Assembly (NCBI GenBank): GCA_009760855.2
Contig: WPIO01000089.1
Span: forward strand, 733,501-797,500
From: Cristatella mucedo
Lineage: Eukaryota; Bryozoa; Phylactolaemata; Cristatellidae
Direction: 5' to 3'
DNA: 64,000 nt
Both the position numbers and the translations under genes were made by a program. The notes beneath the pieces were generated by a model. It made no database searches. It was not told where the DNA came from and saw only the letters and a program-made list of their open reading frames with translations. Within the stretch, counting starts at the first letter, position 1. Every line of letters starts with the position of its first letter. Of this stretch, positions 11,149-23,399 are shown piece after piece.

Positions 11149-11245
11149 GGGAAGCTAGCGAGGACGACGGGAAGCCAGCGAGGACGACGGGAAGCCAGCT
11201 AGGACGACGGGAAGCTAGCGAGGACGACGGGAAGCTAGCGAGGAC
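11149..11245. repeat. 20-bp minisatellite, about five units
   Basis: Units of GGGAAGCYAGCGAGGACGAC repeat head to tail with one or two substitutions each. They start directly after the T-rich tail of the S1 SINE. Confidence 0.9.
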
Positions 11246-11357
11246 CGTACCGCAGCGGTGCCGGAGCACGCTATTCAGACCGTCAGCTGATCGGCTGAGC
11301 CACACGCTTTGCCGACGGCTGCAGTGGCGCCAAAGACGCCCTATCGTCAAGAGGTGA

Positions 11358-11580
11358 ATAGTAATAAAAATAATACATTTAATATAGAGCCCTCAGAGAG
11401 CTCAATCTCTTTCTAGGCACTTTACGTGGTAGCATGCTCAATGACAACAAGCATGACATGGTTATGAGTGACATGTACAGGGTCAGCATACAAGTATGGT
11501 TAGTGGCAGAATGTACAGTGTCAGCACGCATAAGCACGTATAAAGGACGAATCACATGGACCCACTAAATGCTGTGATAG
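11358..11580 (-). repeat. LINE-C 3' end
   Basis: On the minus strand this runs from AGCATTTAGTGGGTCC through a TTTATACGTGCTTATGCGTGCTGACACTG untranslated stretch to the hairpin tail AAAGTGCCTAGAAAGAGATTGAG and AT-rich triplets. It is homologous to 16700-16935, 30822-31115, 38750-39131 and 42690-42925. Confidence 0.8.
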
Positions 11581-12764
11581 CTGAATTAAAGTAATTGGTA
11601 ATCGACATTGGCATTATCTAGTGCACAATTTAAGTGCCACCGTCGATTAGCGATCTGTAGTAGGGCAACATTGCGGAGGATTGAACTCGTAAAGCGTAAA
11701 CGTCCCAGCTCTGTCTTAAAATCATTTAATGTTCCAAGCAGATAACCGAGGGGCAATTGTGAATGCTCTGCCGTACACTTTGCGGACACAAACAGTGGCA
11801 GTCAATCTAGGTATGCCAACAGTTCGGATTTGTAGCAATTCAGTTTCAAGAGGCGTGCAGATATTCGGGAACAAATTTTGGAACGGCCTGGATTCAGACA
11901 GGCATCGCTATACTACTCGAGTCTGCCAAATCATAAGGCAGCGCTTGCCTTCTGTACGAAAAGCGATACTGAAGGCTGTGATATAGAATTTTGCTATTTA
12001 AAGAGGTACAATGTTCGCAGACTACTTTGGCTCAAAACAAAATGCGAACGGATTATGTACGCTACCATAACCGGCGAGAGTGCTTGCTACAGCAAGTGTT
12101 CAATACCTGTCAGCTGAGTGCGAACGTCACATCACGTAGCGAAGAGAAACCACGGGGGGGGGGGCCCGGGACACAGAAAACTTGGACCTCCCAGCAACAG
12201 CAAGATCCCCAAAATCTCAGAGTACTCAGCCTACTCTAGTGAAGCCGAAACACCCCTAAGTGACCTCGATCCGTCGCTCTCCGGCTAAATATTCTAGAAG
12301 GTCATGCTCTGGCGACTCGGGCTCGATGGTAGCACTACTTACCTTACTCGAAGCGCAATCGTAGCATCGAAGATCTCATGCTTCAGGCAAGGGAATGACC
12401 AGGAATTCGTCACAGGGGGGCTAGTCGTTCGCATTACAGGCCCAACCGATTATACCGGACGACTCACCCTTTCTGCCCAGTGTGCTACACGGGGGGGGGG
12501 GGGTGGGGCACGTCTGGCTTCAGACACCGTTATAGTATCAAGGCGATAAGCGAGTAGATATACACGAGTGAGTTAAGTTGATATTTACATATATTCGGCC
12601 CTGTTTTTAAAAATTTGACAAAAGCACGTGAGAAGCACTACCATAATTTGAAATACGTCTCCAATGAGGCCTGGCCTCTTCAAGTTCGACTTCTTTCAGC
12701 TGTATTCGTGCTTTATTTCCTGTCCGAGACATCCGTCTGACCTCCAATATCATAAAAAGGTCTA
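11581..12764. other. unassigned DNA with a possible decayed LINE C-terminus
   Basis: The plus-strand frame 11729-11986 contains RGVQIFGNKFWNGLDSDRHR, a weak echo of the C-terminal G-x-x-x-WN motif of non-LTR reverse transcriptases. Otherwise no gene is seen. A G12 run lies at about 12492-12503. Confidence 0.3.
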
Positions 12765-12890
12765 GGCTGATTCAACAGCCTCGTTTGCATAACGGCAGAG
12801 GAGCATTAACTGGCAGTAGAGGATTGACCGCGGCAGGATTCGAATCCACCGCGACCGGGTCGCTAAGAGAGCGGGCACCGGTTCAATGCC
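12765..12890 (-). repeat. SINE S1/S2-type, diverged
   Basis: The plus strand shows the inverse of the shared tail (GCTGATTCAACAGCCTCGTTTGCATAACGGCAGA) and an inverse B box (GGATTCGAATCC). The head is altered. Confidence 0.65.
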
Positions 12891-12989
12891 CAAGGTCAGA
12901 TTGACAGATTTGACCCTGCAGTATGTCGTCGAAAGGCAGCTCGGCGCAGATCGAGATCCGATAGCGATTCCGCTCACTCCACTCACAAA

Positions 12990-13600
12990 TCACCGCAGCA
13001 GCTTTATTCGTGGTCCGGTCTTAGGGCCCGCTTCTTCTAATCCTGATCCACACCCCCTTCCTCTGGCCGATGTCAATCCAAAAGCAATCCTGGCTCTCAT
13101 TTCCACGCCGACGACGCCCAGCTCTGCCAGTCCTTCGACCCTTCTGGAGGCCTAGCTTCTAGCCCGACTCGCTTGATTGCCTTCCTGCCTGCACCTATAA
13201 CATTGCGTTTGGGTGGCTACTAACTTCCTGACGTTTATCGGCGATTAGGCTAACCTAATAGCTATGGCCAAACCTAATACGACCCGAACTTTGGAAGACC
13301 TAATCCTCAAGATCAGTTCAGCTAGCATGGCTGCAGCGATGTCGGCCCGTAGTCTAGGGGTACTATTCCAAAACGACTAGTCACCGAATTGGCACATTTT
13401 CTTTAATGCCAAGGTGGACTACTTTCAGCTAAGGAACATTGCAAGAATCAGGGCCTGTTTTAATAAAAGTACGGCAGCCAAACTAATTCGTGCTTGTATG
13501 GCATCGCGCTTAGATTATTGCAATGCCCTGTATTCAGGATTACCGGCATGTGCCCTTAATCGTCTGGAACTGATGCAAAAATCAGCACCTCGTCTGACAT
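12990..13600 (+). pseudogene. LINE-B reverse transcriptase relic
   Basis: In shifting frames the palm and thumb of a CR1/L2-like reverse transcriptase can be followed: GPVLGP, FHADDAQLCQSFDP (active-site block, HADD for YADD) at about 13098-13140, then from 13414 FQLRNIARIRACFNKSTAAKLI and SRLDYCNALYSGLP. Stops and frameshifts are numerous. It belongs to a different family from LINE-A, and is cut off at APRLT, where LINE-A sequence begins. Confidence 0.8.
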
Positions 13601-13895
13601 GAACTCGCTTCCACAATTCTTACGCAACGACAACTACTCTCCTACTGCCGACTATGGCTCATCCTTTTCAGCGGTCCTGAGCTGCTACTTCCATGCTACT
13701 CAGTACCTCAACTGCTCTCCTGACTCTGCTATGCTTCCCACTTTTTCTTTGTTGCGTGAGACGAAGTCTGTTGGCTACCGAATGCGTACCGAAAGCCGCT
13801 TAGGCTGTGAGTGCGCTATACAAAACTCTCCTGCGTAACACCCACGTGGTCTTTATGACTTTGTGGAGTTACAGACGGAGATACATTACATTACG
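13601..13895 (+). pseudogene. LINE-A 3' end fused to LINE-B
   Basis: From GAACTCGCTTCC at 13601 the sequence follows the LINE-A C-terminus closely: NSLPQFLRNDNYSPTADYGS to the stop, then the 3' untranslated end with ACATTACATTAC. It is nearly identical to 32205-32492. The join to LINE-B lies inside the coding region, making a chimeric element. Confidence 0.85.
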
Positions 13896-13957
13896 TATGT
13901 GCTTTACTGACCTCCTATCAAGCATTGAACCAATTTGAGGATCAACAGTCTGGCCGC

Positions 13958-14095
13958 GCTGGTTTGGCCAAGTAGTCAAGGTGCCAGACCAAGGTCTGGC
14001 CGAGGCCGTGGGCTCAAGCCCCGTGGCATATGTGAAGCGCCTGAATAGAGATTAAGTTATCTTACGGCGCTATACAAATACATTTTATTTATGTA
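13958..14095 (+). repeat. SINE type S3 (Leu/Ser-like tRNA head)
   Basis: The head GCTGGTTTGGCCAAGTAGTCAAGGTGCC resembles the A-box region of Leu/Ser tRNAs. The B-box region is GGGCTCAAGCCCC. The 3' tail AAGCGCCTGAATAGAGATTAAGTTATCTTACGGCGCTATACAAAT forms a hairpin and matches the end of the LINE that follows at 14100-14650. Confidence 0.85.
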
Positions 14096-14099
14096 TAAT

Positions 14100-14650
14100 T
14101 ATATGGCTTACATGTCACTTAGCTCGCTTGCACCAGCCTACCTATCAGACCTCCTTGCTGTTCCAGCGTTCTCTCGCACCACGCGCTCCTCAGCATCTAA
14201 TCATCTCGCCGTTCTTAGAACTAAATAGAAATCTTTTGGTGATTGAGCCTTAAGCTCGTAAGCACCGAAAGTCTGGAAATCGCTTCCGGCTACTGTCACT
14301 ACTTAAAATGACGTTGCATCTTTTAGGCCTCAGCTTAAAACACATCCATTCCTTCAGCGTTCCCTGTGTCCCAGTTAACATGTATTTTTGTTCCAGTGTG
14401 CTTTGTGTGCTAAACTGTGCACAATTTAGTGCATGCCAGAGGTGCATTCAGGCCAGAAGTCTTGCTAACCTGAGACCACCAGTGTCTTCGTGTGTGCTTT
14501 AGTATACTTGACTAAGAATCATACTTGGTTGCGTTTGCTTGATTGATATCGTGCACGCAAAATAAACCTTAGGGAAGTGATTCTCTTGCAGCGAATTTTA
14601 AAGTGCCTGAATATAGATTAGACTCTAATAAAGCTCTATACAAATGACGA
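14100..14650 (+). pseudogene. LINE-B 3' end with shared hairpin tail
   Basis: Translation gives LAPAYLSDLLAVPAFSRTT, APKVWKSLPATVTT and LKTHPF, the C-terminus of a CR1/L2-like reverse transcriptase with several stops. After an untranslated stretch it ends in AAGTGCCTGAATATAGATTAGACTCTAATAAAGCTCTATACAAATGA, the tail also used by the S3 SINEs. Confidence 0.8.
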
Positions 14651-14700
14651 ATTACTGTTATTTTTGTGATTCACTCCTTATGACTGTTGGCGCAGCCCCT

Positions 14701-14854
14701 GAGTCTTAGCCCACGAGGTAAGGTGTTCGTTATTCACGACCCTGGTCGTGGGTTCAAGCCCTGCAGTAAGCGATCCTTCATTGGTCAATGCAGGCGGTGG
14801 TGATTACCGTTAAAGCTCTTCTACCGCTATAAAAATGAGTTTGTTAAATCAGCT
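14701..14854 (+). repeat. SINE type S2
   Basis: Head GAGTCTTAGCCCACGAGGTAAGGTGTTCG, B box GGTTCAAGCCC, body GCAGGCGGTGGTGATTACCGTTAAAGCTCTTCTACCGCTATAAAAATGAG and tail TTGTTAAATCAGCT. Confidence 0.85.
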
Positions 14855-16533
14855 AAGCATGAACTTGATTCGCCATTTATTAGGGACATCCACAACTGAT
14901 ATTTCCTAACCCATAATCGGCGACGCTACTCTATTGTACGGCAATTGGAGAGTAGTTTTCATTGGTTCTATTGTCGCTCTCACGCTTAAATCCATTCTCA
15001 TGTAGGCGGAATATTGTCGCGATCGCCCGGATGTCTGTACATCTGTATTGGCGCTCTGCAAGCGTGTCTATTGGTTCTGAGGCGCCTCTCAATTATCTAA
15101 CTTGCGATTTAGACGGTCAGCGTAATTTGTCACTAACACTTAACTTAAGTAACACTTACTTACTTAGTACTTGTACTGTTAACAGCGAACCACCGGGTGG
15201 TGTAAACCGCATATAAGTGCATGCTTACACGCCTATAGCCAAGAATAGCGATTCACCCACACCGCGAGTGGGTGAAGCCGACGATCGTCGTCGGAAGCCC
15301 TACTCCGCATCTAGCATCGCAGCTGTCCTCGGAGCCCGCCCCCCCCCCAGCTTCTACGCCTGATTTGGCAGTCACAGCAGAGTACTGGGCGCCAGAGGTC
15401 CTACGGACGCAGCGTCCTTTTATTGCATGCTACGCACACGAGCTGTAATTATTGACAGTGCCATCCGAGAGTGCTCATTGTACTCCTGAAATATTTTTTA
15501 CGAAACATGTTTCGTCAACAGGAAGCTGCGGCTGCGAGTATTCGCTGCTTTTGCAGCTCGCTTTGAGGAGACTTTAAGAACGCTTTGCCGCGCCGCTTCG
15601 CAGCCGCTGCTGCTGCTGCGCAGTGCCAAGCGGAAGCAACCGGAGCGACGGAGCCGACTGACGGTAGCTATGGCGACTAGTTAATGTCTCGTACTACTCG
15701 TACGAGCTGGGTTTAAAAGGTAACGTGGTACCGTGGCGATTCCCTAACCGAAGGGCTCTCGAATGGATTGCATGCCCGCCCCCGCCCCCCCCCCCCCTAG
15801 AAAGACCGACTTAGAAGCGTAACGCTGACGGGGCGTGACCGCGAGATTTCATAAGCTCACTCGTGAGTTCCTTCCGCTCAGAGAAGCGTGGCGGCCTGCG
15901 CAGGAGACAGAGCGAGCAGCTTAGCTCGGAATGCGGCGCGGAACCCAGCGCGCGGGCCGGACTCGTCGCATCCCGTCTAAAAATACTGCGGCAGCTTTAA
16001 AAAAAATTGCTAGCCTCTCTGTGGGGAAGCTGACTCCGAATTTGCACTCCGAAAGAGAGTGGCGATGCGTTCCTGGAAGCAGCCCGGCTGTGCATGCCGG
16101 GAAGTTTCTACGCGGCAGCCCCCCATGCTCTCCATCCGGCCGTATGTGCGAAATTTAACGCATCTATCGTATCGTGTAAATGCACAAGAATAGATCACAT
16201 TCAGGTACATATGCGGTACCATAGTGTTCATTTCGCCTGTATACGAATGCAATAATAATCCGCCTTAATTTTAAAATGAGATTGGCTTAGCAGCGGCTAA
16301 AGAGAATGCATTTGTGTCGGAGCTATTTCTGTTTCGGAATTTAAGCTGACTATCACCTGATCAACAAAATCTCTTTTTCGCGTTGCTCTACGATGCCCGA
16401 ACGATACGTGATATAGGATGAAAAACGACCAAATTTCCAAAATTTTCACGAATTCAACAATATCAACCCGACTTAACAATCACACAGTATAATTTACTGG
16501 TTGAGACATATTGTCGCAGTATGATGGAACTGC
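14855..16533. other. unassigned DNA
   Basis: No recognised gene. A moderately CpG-rich patch lies at about 15540-15970, with GCTGCTGCTGCTGCG and a long interrupted C run near 15778-15798. Confidence 0.35.
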
Positions 16534-16587
16534 CTCTGTGTGTGTGTGGCGTGTGTGTGTGTGTGTGTGTGTGCGTGTGTGTGCGTG

Positions 16588-16651
<64 letters not shown>
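16534..16651. repeat. (TG)n microsatellite
   Basis: About 118 bp of TG dinucleotides with interspersed TGCG variants in the left half and a pure right half. Open frames here are artefacts of the repeat. Confidence 0.95.
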
Positions 16652-16653
<2 letters not shown>

Positions 16654-16699
16654 CTAATCTTTCCCTTCAGTGAAGCTGCGGCGCCGGTTAACAAACAAA

Positions 16700-16935
16700 G
16701 GCCTACTTTTATATGTGACAGCTTTTAGTGGGTCCTTTGTGTGCTTATGCGTGCTGACACTGTGCCTGCTGCTACTAATCCTATCTACATGTTTACCATA
16801 TGCATGCCACATCTAACAACGTTATCCTTGGTGACATAGCGAATGTTACCACGAATCATTTGGTCGTGCTTTCGTTAGAGCATATGTAAAGTGCCTAGAA
16901 AAAGATTCAGTTTTCTGAGAGAGCTATACAAATAC
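16700..16935 (+). repeat. LINE-C 3' end
   Basis: Contains TGTGACAGCTTTTAGTGGGTCC (end of the coding part), the GCTTATGCGTGCTGACACTG untranslated stretch, and the tail AAAGTGCCTAGAAAAAGATTCAGTTTTCTGAGAGAGCTATACAAAT. Confidence 0.8.
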
Positions 16936-18120
16936 TTAAATTATTTATAAAAGCCAGTCAGATAATAAAGGCAGTCAATACATTGTTTGGGGCAAGCAGT
17001 TTTGGTAACGCTGAGTCCGAAAGTCTTCTGTTGGAAGCACCGAGTTGCAAAAGTAAGCTTAGTAAGCCAGAGCAGGAATCAAAGCCGGTTTCTCTAGACT
17101 ATTGGTCGAACGACTATATTTAAGCATTCATCAATAGATTCACCCGGTTAATGCGATCCGAAAATTCGCCTACTTATCGCTTGGACACCAGATCCTAAAA
17201 GTATGTTTCGCGAGAGTAACTGAAATGCAAGTGTATGCGACGGTTTCGTGAACGACGACGGGAATGCATTTGAGTTGGACATGACATGCACTCGGTAAGT
17301 TTCGCAGATAAGAAGCACGACTGTAATCAACAGAAGGAATTAAGTCACTTGTAACTCAAGCAACTCGAAGAGCTCATTCTGTCACATGACATGCGGATTG
17401 GTAAGGGCAATATCGTCCTAGCAGTTAAAGCTAGAAAGTGCAGGAATTCTGAGCGAGCCAAGATGATACGTTTGAATAATGGTCCCCTCCAGCTAAGAAA
17501 AACGAGTGTCGCCAATGGGCGAAAAACGCCAAAACGTTACAAAAATCTCTCTGTTATGCAAGAACTAAAATCACACATCAAAAGTACAAGAAATATGCCA
17601 TCCAGATGTGAAATAATATAACCATCTTTAGTCGTAGCGGTCCAACCAAGTCAATGAAGACTCTTTAGGTCCGTGCATATAGTGTCACCAGAAAAAGATG
17701 TCTTTATTCTATCCTTCCAGAGGGAAGATGCTATTGCGTAATGTCGTAAGGCTAGGGCCAATAGCAAAAATGGAGCCGAACCGGCAGGCGGATCAATAAA
17801 TCGCTAAACACCATAACAGTATATCGCGAAAGATAAAATAAGAATCGTGTCGTGTCATCAGTGGGAGTTGTATCCACAATAAAGATATCTCAGCACTAGA
17901 AAGAACAAAGATTATGTCATACCGTCACCGGAATCTGAATACGCGATCTTCGACGCAAGAGGAGAGCGACACCTACGGATCCGTTTTGAAATGAAAGGGC
18001 AATGCGATGCTTCGAGAGCTTGCGTGTTTCGCTTTTTTGTTAAAAATAGTAAAAAAAGTTAGGTTTTCGCGTTGAAACGATCGATGCAATCGATTTACAA
18101 GCACCGCTGCAACTAAAAGT
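16936..18120. other. unassigned AT-richer DNA
   Basis: No supported gene or repeat. Short frames at 17148-17330 (minus) and 17391-17621 (plus) have no recognisable similarity. Confidence 0.35.
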
Positions 18121-18760
18121 CAGCTTCGAAAAGACGGCGTTAATGTCGCCTCCTCCGCGGAAGAAGCGAGCGCTTTAATGGAGCCGCTACTGGTGACGGC
18201 GAACTCTTCTACCGAAACTAGGAGCAGGCCAGCAGATCAAACTGCACGCGGCCGAAGACAATAGTCCAGCAGCAATCGTTTTGTCAGGTTGGCTTCAAAC
18301 GGCATTTGAAATATCGCTTTCGCGAAGTGGCTTGACTGCAGTTATGACTATCGGTTGGTTTGGCCACGTCTACGAGAGTTCAGCCAGCTTCAAAAGGGGA
18401 CGGCACGCCGGTTCAGCGCAGCTAATACGGTGGACCGTCGTTGGCAGCGCCCGCTCGAGCGCAAACCGCAGCCGAGCGGCGTATGCTCGATCTGATTGGG
18501 CAGAAAAACGACGAGACGCAAAAGCGTTCGACCTGTTAGAAAAAGGACCGGGAAAGTACGAGGCTGCAGCATTTCGACGTTCAGCGGATGCGCAAAGGCC
18601 GCCTTGCGTAAGACTAATGCGACGAGCCCGACGAATGACGCCACGGCGAAACGCGCACGACGGAACGCTCCGGCACAAGTCTGCACGCCCACGTATGCCT
18701 AGAAGGTGCAGTTCGAAAGTGCCCCGTCCGCCCGGGCCGGCACTCTAGAGCCCACTGCCT
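18121..18760 (+). other. CpG-rich stretch with a 155-codon open frame
   Basis: A plus-strand frame from ATG 18281 to 18748 is open for 155 codons and is Arg/Ala-rich. Overlapping frames on the minus strand are also long (100 codons). That pattern fits CG-rich DNA with few stop codons better than a gene. No domain, signal peptide or splice support was found. Confidence 0.2.
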
Positions 18761-19138
18761 AAGGGCTAAGGCACTGTTGCCTCGGCCCTTACACGAACTA
18801 TCCACATCGAAGGACCTAGCAGTAAATATGCATCAAAGGGCGGGTCGTCATTTCTACAGACACATCAGAGGGCGGCCGCCCGTATTAGAAGCAACAATTC
18901 AGTCGCTCGATTGCCTACGAGCAGACACGGAAGGGCCATATAATAACCAAAGCACGGACATCCAGCCACGCCTTGTAGCGCTAATTTTTTGAGGCTTGGA
19001 CGCTAACCGCGTGACCGCCGATCTCGCATCGCGCTGCGTACGGAGCTTGGCTTCGCAGGATGCACGGTCCAAAACTACCGGCGCGACCACTGGGAACTGC
19101 GAGTGACGATTCCGGACGTGCTTCCTTTGCAGCAATCG
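18761..19138. other. unassigned DNA
   Basis: Nothing recognisable; moderate CpG content. Confidence 0.3.
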
Positions 19139-19205
19139 TAAAGCGCCTAGAAAGAGACTTGAGTTCTCTGGGGGCGCTTTATCAAATGCATTATTATTAT
19201 TATCA
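19139..19205 (+). repeat. LINE-C 3' tail fragment
   Basis: AAAGCGCCTAGAAAGAGACTTGAGTTCTCTGGGGGCGCTTTATCAAATGC followed by ATT triplets: the terminal hairpin and tail only. Confidence 0.75.
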
Positions 19206-20023
19206 TTCCGTAAGAAAGGCCCGGAATCGGCGTCTTGAAGACACTAGACGAGGTAGTAAACTTCATCTTTAATCAAGCTAAACTCTAGATGTCAAGTCCA
19301 GACCGGGTTGCCTGGGAATGGGCCTTTCTTGAGTACTCAATGAGCATCATGGCAGCAGCGTGGCTTATCTCGACGTACGTGGCTTAACCTGTGGCAGTTC
19401 TCGGCCCAAGGTAAAGTCAAAACGAAAATAATATTAGCCGCTGCCTTATCAGGAATTGACTTAGCCTGGAAAGAAGAGAGGGCAAACCGGTTACAAATTT
19501 TGGTAAAGTAAAAGCAGTCTACCAATGCTGAGCGACGGTTCGCTGACTTGAAGAATGGAAGATCTCCTAATGATTTATACATAAACTAAATAGACACTTG
19601 ATGGCATAACCCCGTGGCTTTTTTTAGCGTGCTCTAAAATAGAATGGAAAATAGGTTTTTGCGTTTTTTGCTGTTAGCTCATCGAGGACGTTGGCTATTG
19701 GTGTGATGTAGCAATGTATCAGAGAAGTAAGTCCAGAAGAAGTTTCAAACAGGTCAGACGACCAAGAGTGCTCCGAACAGCACCAATCTCTGGAGACTTG
19801 AGGTTTCTTCACTAACATTTAATTGTGGATGCCGAAACAAAAACACATTCCATGGCCAACGAAATCCACATATGATCGCCCGGCTGTGCAGAAAGGGGTG
19901 AGGACAAAGTGCGATAGGGTGCGATTGTGGGATATTTTTTAACAAGAGATCGAACCCCAGCCATTCTCATTGAGCCTGATAGACCAAAGGTGGGATGTTA
20001 AAAAATAATTCTACGGCAAATTA
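19206..20023. other. unassigned DNA
   Basis: No gene or repeat recognised. Confidence 0.3.
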
Positions 20024-20170
20024 ATGCACCAAGATGCTCGCTCTTCACCATCCTGGTCATGGGTTCGAGTCATGCTGAGGGCGAAACTGTATTTCCCATG
20101 GCTCTGGCGATAATGATGGCCGTTAAGACTCTTCGGCAGCTACATATGAAATGAGGCTTTTGTATCGGCT
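20024..20170 (+). repeat. SINE type S2, diverged
   Basis: GATGCTCGCTCTTCACCATCCTGGTCATGGGTTCGAGTC keeps the B box. The body and tail (CCGTTAAGACTCTTCGGCAGCTACATATGAAATGAGGC) are recognisable. Confidence 0.7.
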
Positions 20171-21099
20171 AATCTTTATTCTTTAACCTTTAAAGCGCGA
20201 TCGACCGTTGGTAGAATGCCTTTACCTTTGCCGATAATGTCACGTCGTCGTGCGACGCTTGGGTCATACACAGTTCCCCGAGTTTGGAAAAACCAGTCGT
20301 ACCAACGCCTACCCACGAAGCGTCCTTCTGCGATGAAGGTGTGGCCTCAATGCACTGACTGAATCCAGGTGCCACATCAGGTGTACACTGTGAATTACGT
20401 AACCCTATGCAGAACAGTGACTGCTATGCTCGGCTGCAGCTGAGCATTAAATGTTATAAAATATAAGGCAATCTTTGATTTTCCGGGGCAGCAAAATAAC
20501 ATTAAACACGTCATTTATATCAGATTTACTAATGCTGTTTTTATTGTTAAGCTTCGAGGGACTTGGAGTAAAGCAGGCCGCCATAAATCCGCCACATTTC
20601 CTTTACGGGCATGCTGCTCAGGAGGTCAAATTGCGCTACCAGGCGACGAAAGATATGTAAGAGTTAGAAACCAGCATTACGTCGTTGCATGGCTCAGAGT
20701 GAATGACCGGAAAAAATGTGTCACTAACAAGGTTCTTTCACGTCGAGCAAGGCGGACCACGTTGAAGAAGTTTGAGTCCGATCGGATATCATAAAATGGT
20801 AGTGAATTGGGGTTTACTTTAAGTTCAGTGAAAAGGTGACAAGCTAAGATAAATGAGACCAACATTCCAGAGGAAAGTGACTTGAAGGGCTGTCAGCAAA
20901 ATCCGTAATTAACACAGACTGGCAAATGGTTCATCAGAATGCCTAATTAAATGCCAACAGTTGCAGTCGCATAATATATCAATCGGTGAACTAATTTTAA
21001 TATATGCAACGAGGTATTTCTGACCGTCGAGAATAAAGTGAATAATTAATTGGAGACGCTTCTATCGACGATCTCCTCTGTCGTGCTGCCGACAACACA
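20171..21099. other. unassigned DNA
   Basis: No gene or repeat recognised. Confidence 0.3.
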
Positions 21100-21790
<691 letters not shown>

Positions 21791-22079
21791 TACTTCGTGC
21801 CCTTATATCCTCCTTCAGAAACCTTGCCTTCAGCGCCTATACTTCAATGCGTGGAACTAAGACTACCGACTAGCATTACGGCATCCACCGACTTGAAAAT
21901 TTTGAAGCAGTGCTAAAATCCGGCATTACTCGAAAATTGTGCGTCATCCGTTGCGTCATTGCGTCATCCGCGAACACTTTAACTTATTTTCGCTCGTTCT
22001 CGCTTTCAGGCGGGGAATGCGATTATCAGCGATCGGTTGACGTGCGTCTTATATGCGCCTAAGCTAGATAGATACATGC

Positions 22080-22145
22080 CATGTGCATAGAGAGCGACCG
22101 AGTTCTCTCGGGGCACTATCGCATGCATTCGTATCATTATTATTA
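22080..22145 (+). repeat. LINE-C 3' tail fragment
   Basis: GTGCATAGAGAGCGACCGAGTTCTCTCGGGGCACTATCGCATGCATTCG followed by ATTATTATT: a diverged hairpin tail. Confidence 0.55.
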
Positions 22146-22371
22146 ATCCACTCTAGCCTTCCTACGACGCTACGCCTGTGCTACTTACTCGCTGATTAGT
22201 CCTTCTAATGTAGCTACATGACCTCAATTTTTTGTCGGTTGGCGCGAAAGTCTGCTGTTAATCGTTACTGAACTAAAAACTCTCCTCCGTGGCACTCGTT
22301 TAGTCTGCATGGTTTGGTGGATTTTAGAGATACAATTTACATAAAGGACGTGATTATATTCGAACATACAT

Positions 22372-22460
22372 ATAAATATATATACACATAAATGTATATA
22401 CGATACTCTTACTTGTGGTGTAAGTATATATATATATATTTATATATATATGTGTACATG
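22372..22460. repeat. AT/ATAC-rich simple repeat
   Basis: Alternating TATA, ATAC and ATATATTTATATATATATG tracts leading into a TG-rich patch. Confidence 0.8.
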
Positions 22461-22645
22461 TGCGTGTGCGTTCGTGTTCGCGCGGCGCATGCGTGCTTGT
22501 GTGCTGTAGTTAGTCGCGAACATGCATGCCTATCAAGCCTCACTTGCAGCTCTTTCGGTAACGAAGAACCGTAAACGTGGCGCAGGCTAGCAGCATCTTA
22601 GATAACAAGGAGCGGCTCCATAGCTGGCAACTGAAGGCACCTGGA

Positions 22646-22796
22646 TCGTAGCCCAGGCGCCAGGTGTCGCTCTTCACGATCTGAGTCGTGGGTTCAAGGC
22701 CTGCTGTGAGCTATCCGCCGCTGCCCACTGCTGCCAGCAGCGGTGACCGCCGTTAAGGCTTCTCGGCCGCTATATACATGTCGCTGTTGAATCAGA
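22646..22796 (+). repeat. SINE type S2, diverged
   Basis: GTAGCCCAGGCGCCAGGTGTCGCTCTTCACGATCTGAGTCGTGGGTTCAAGGCC head and B box. The tail CGTTAAGGCTTCTCGGCCGCTATATAC...CTGTTGAATCAGAT is altered. Confidence 0.7.
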
Positions 22797-23399
22797 TGGC
22801 ATTCGAATTTTAAAAGTAATTATGCGAATCTAATGGGTCCTTTCGTTACTGCTGCAAGGTAGTAATGTAGCCAAACCGAACACAAGTGAAGGGCCAAGAT
22901 ACCGGGCCGGAACCAGGTCTGGTATCTTTGGACGGAGACGTGATCGATTGATTATCCTCTGTCTGCTGCCGGTTTCTTCTACGGCTTAACGATCTAATTT
23001 TCACGGGGTTTATCTGCCTTCGTTCGTACTGATTTTTCGTGCCTTTGATGCATGAGAGCGATTTCAGGTGATTTTGACGGATTCAGCACTAAATGACCGA
23101 TTCCAGCACGTATTTTACCTTACAGGATAATAACTGATTTAAGCGTTCGTACTCTCACCCCGCTGGAATACGCAAGTAAAATGTGACAAATGCGTTCGTT
23201 CGTGCGTGCGTGCGCGTGTCGTAGATATAGGAAGTCCCCATGGGGTGACCCTTATTAACGGTAAAGGCAGAGTGTAGTTCTTTTCGCCCCGAGAGCGTGC
23301 AAAAGCGAGACAGCAACTTCCTTTGAACGTTGCGTATCGTCTACCTGCCGCTCGGACCACCTGGGAGCGAGTAGGCGGCTCCGCATTCTGAAGCCGCGT
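22797..23399. other. unassigned DNA
   Basis: No gene or repeat recognised. Confidence 0.3.

Noticed and set aside
11149-11245. Short direct repeats resembling a CRISPR array
   Set aside because: Units are directly adjacent with no unique spacers, in an animal genome; it is a minisatellite.
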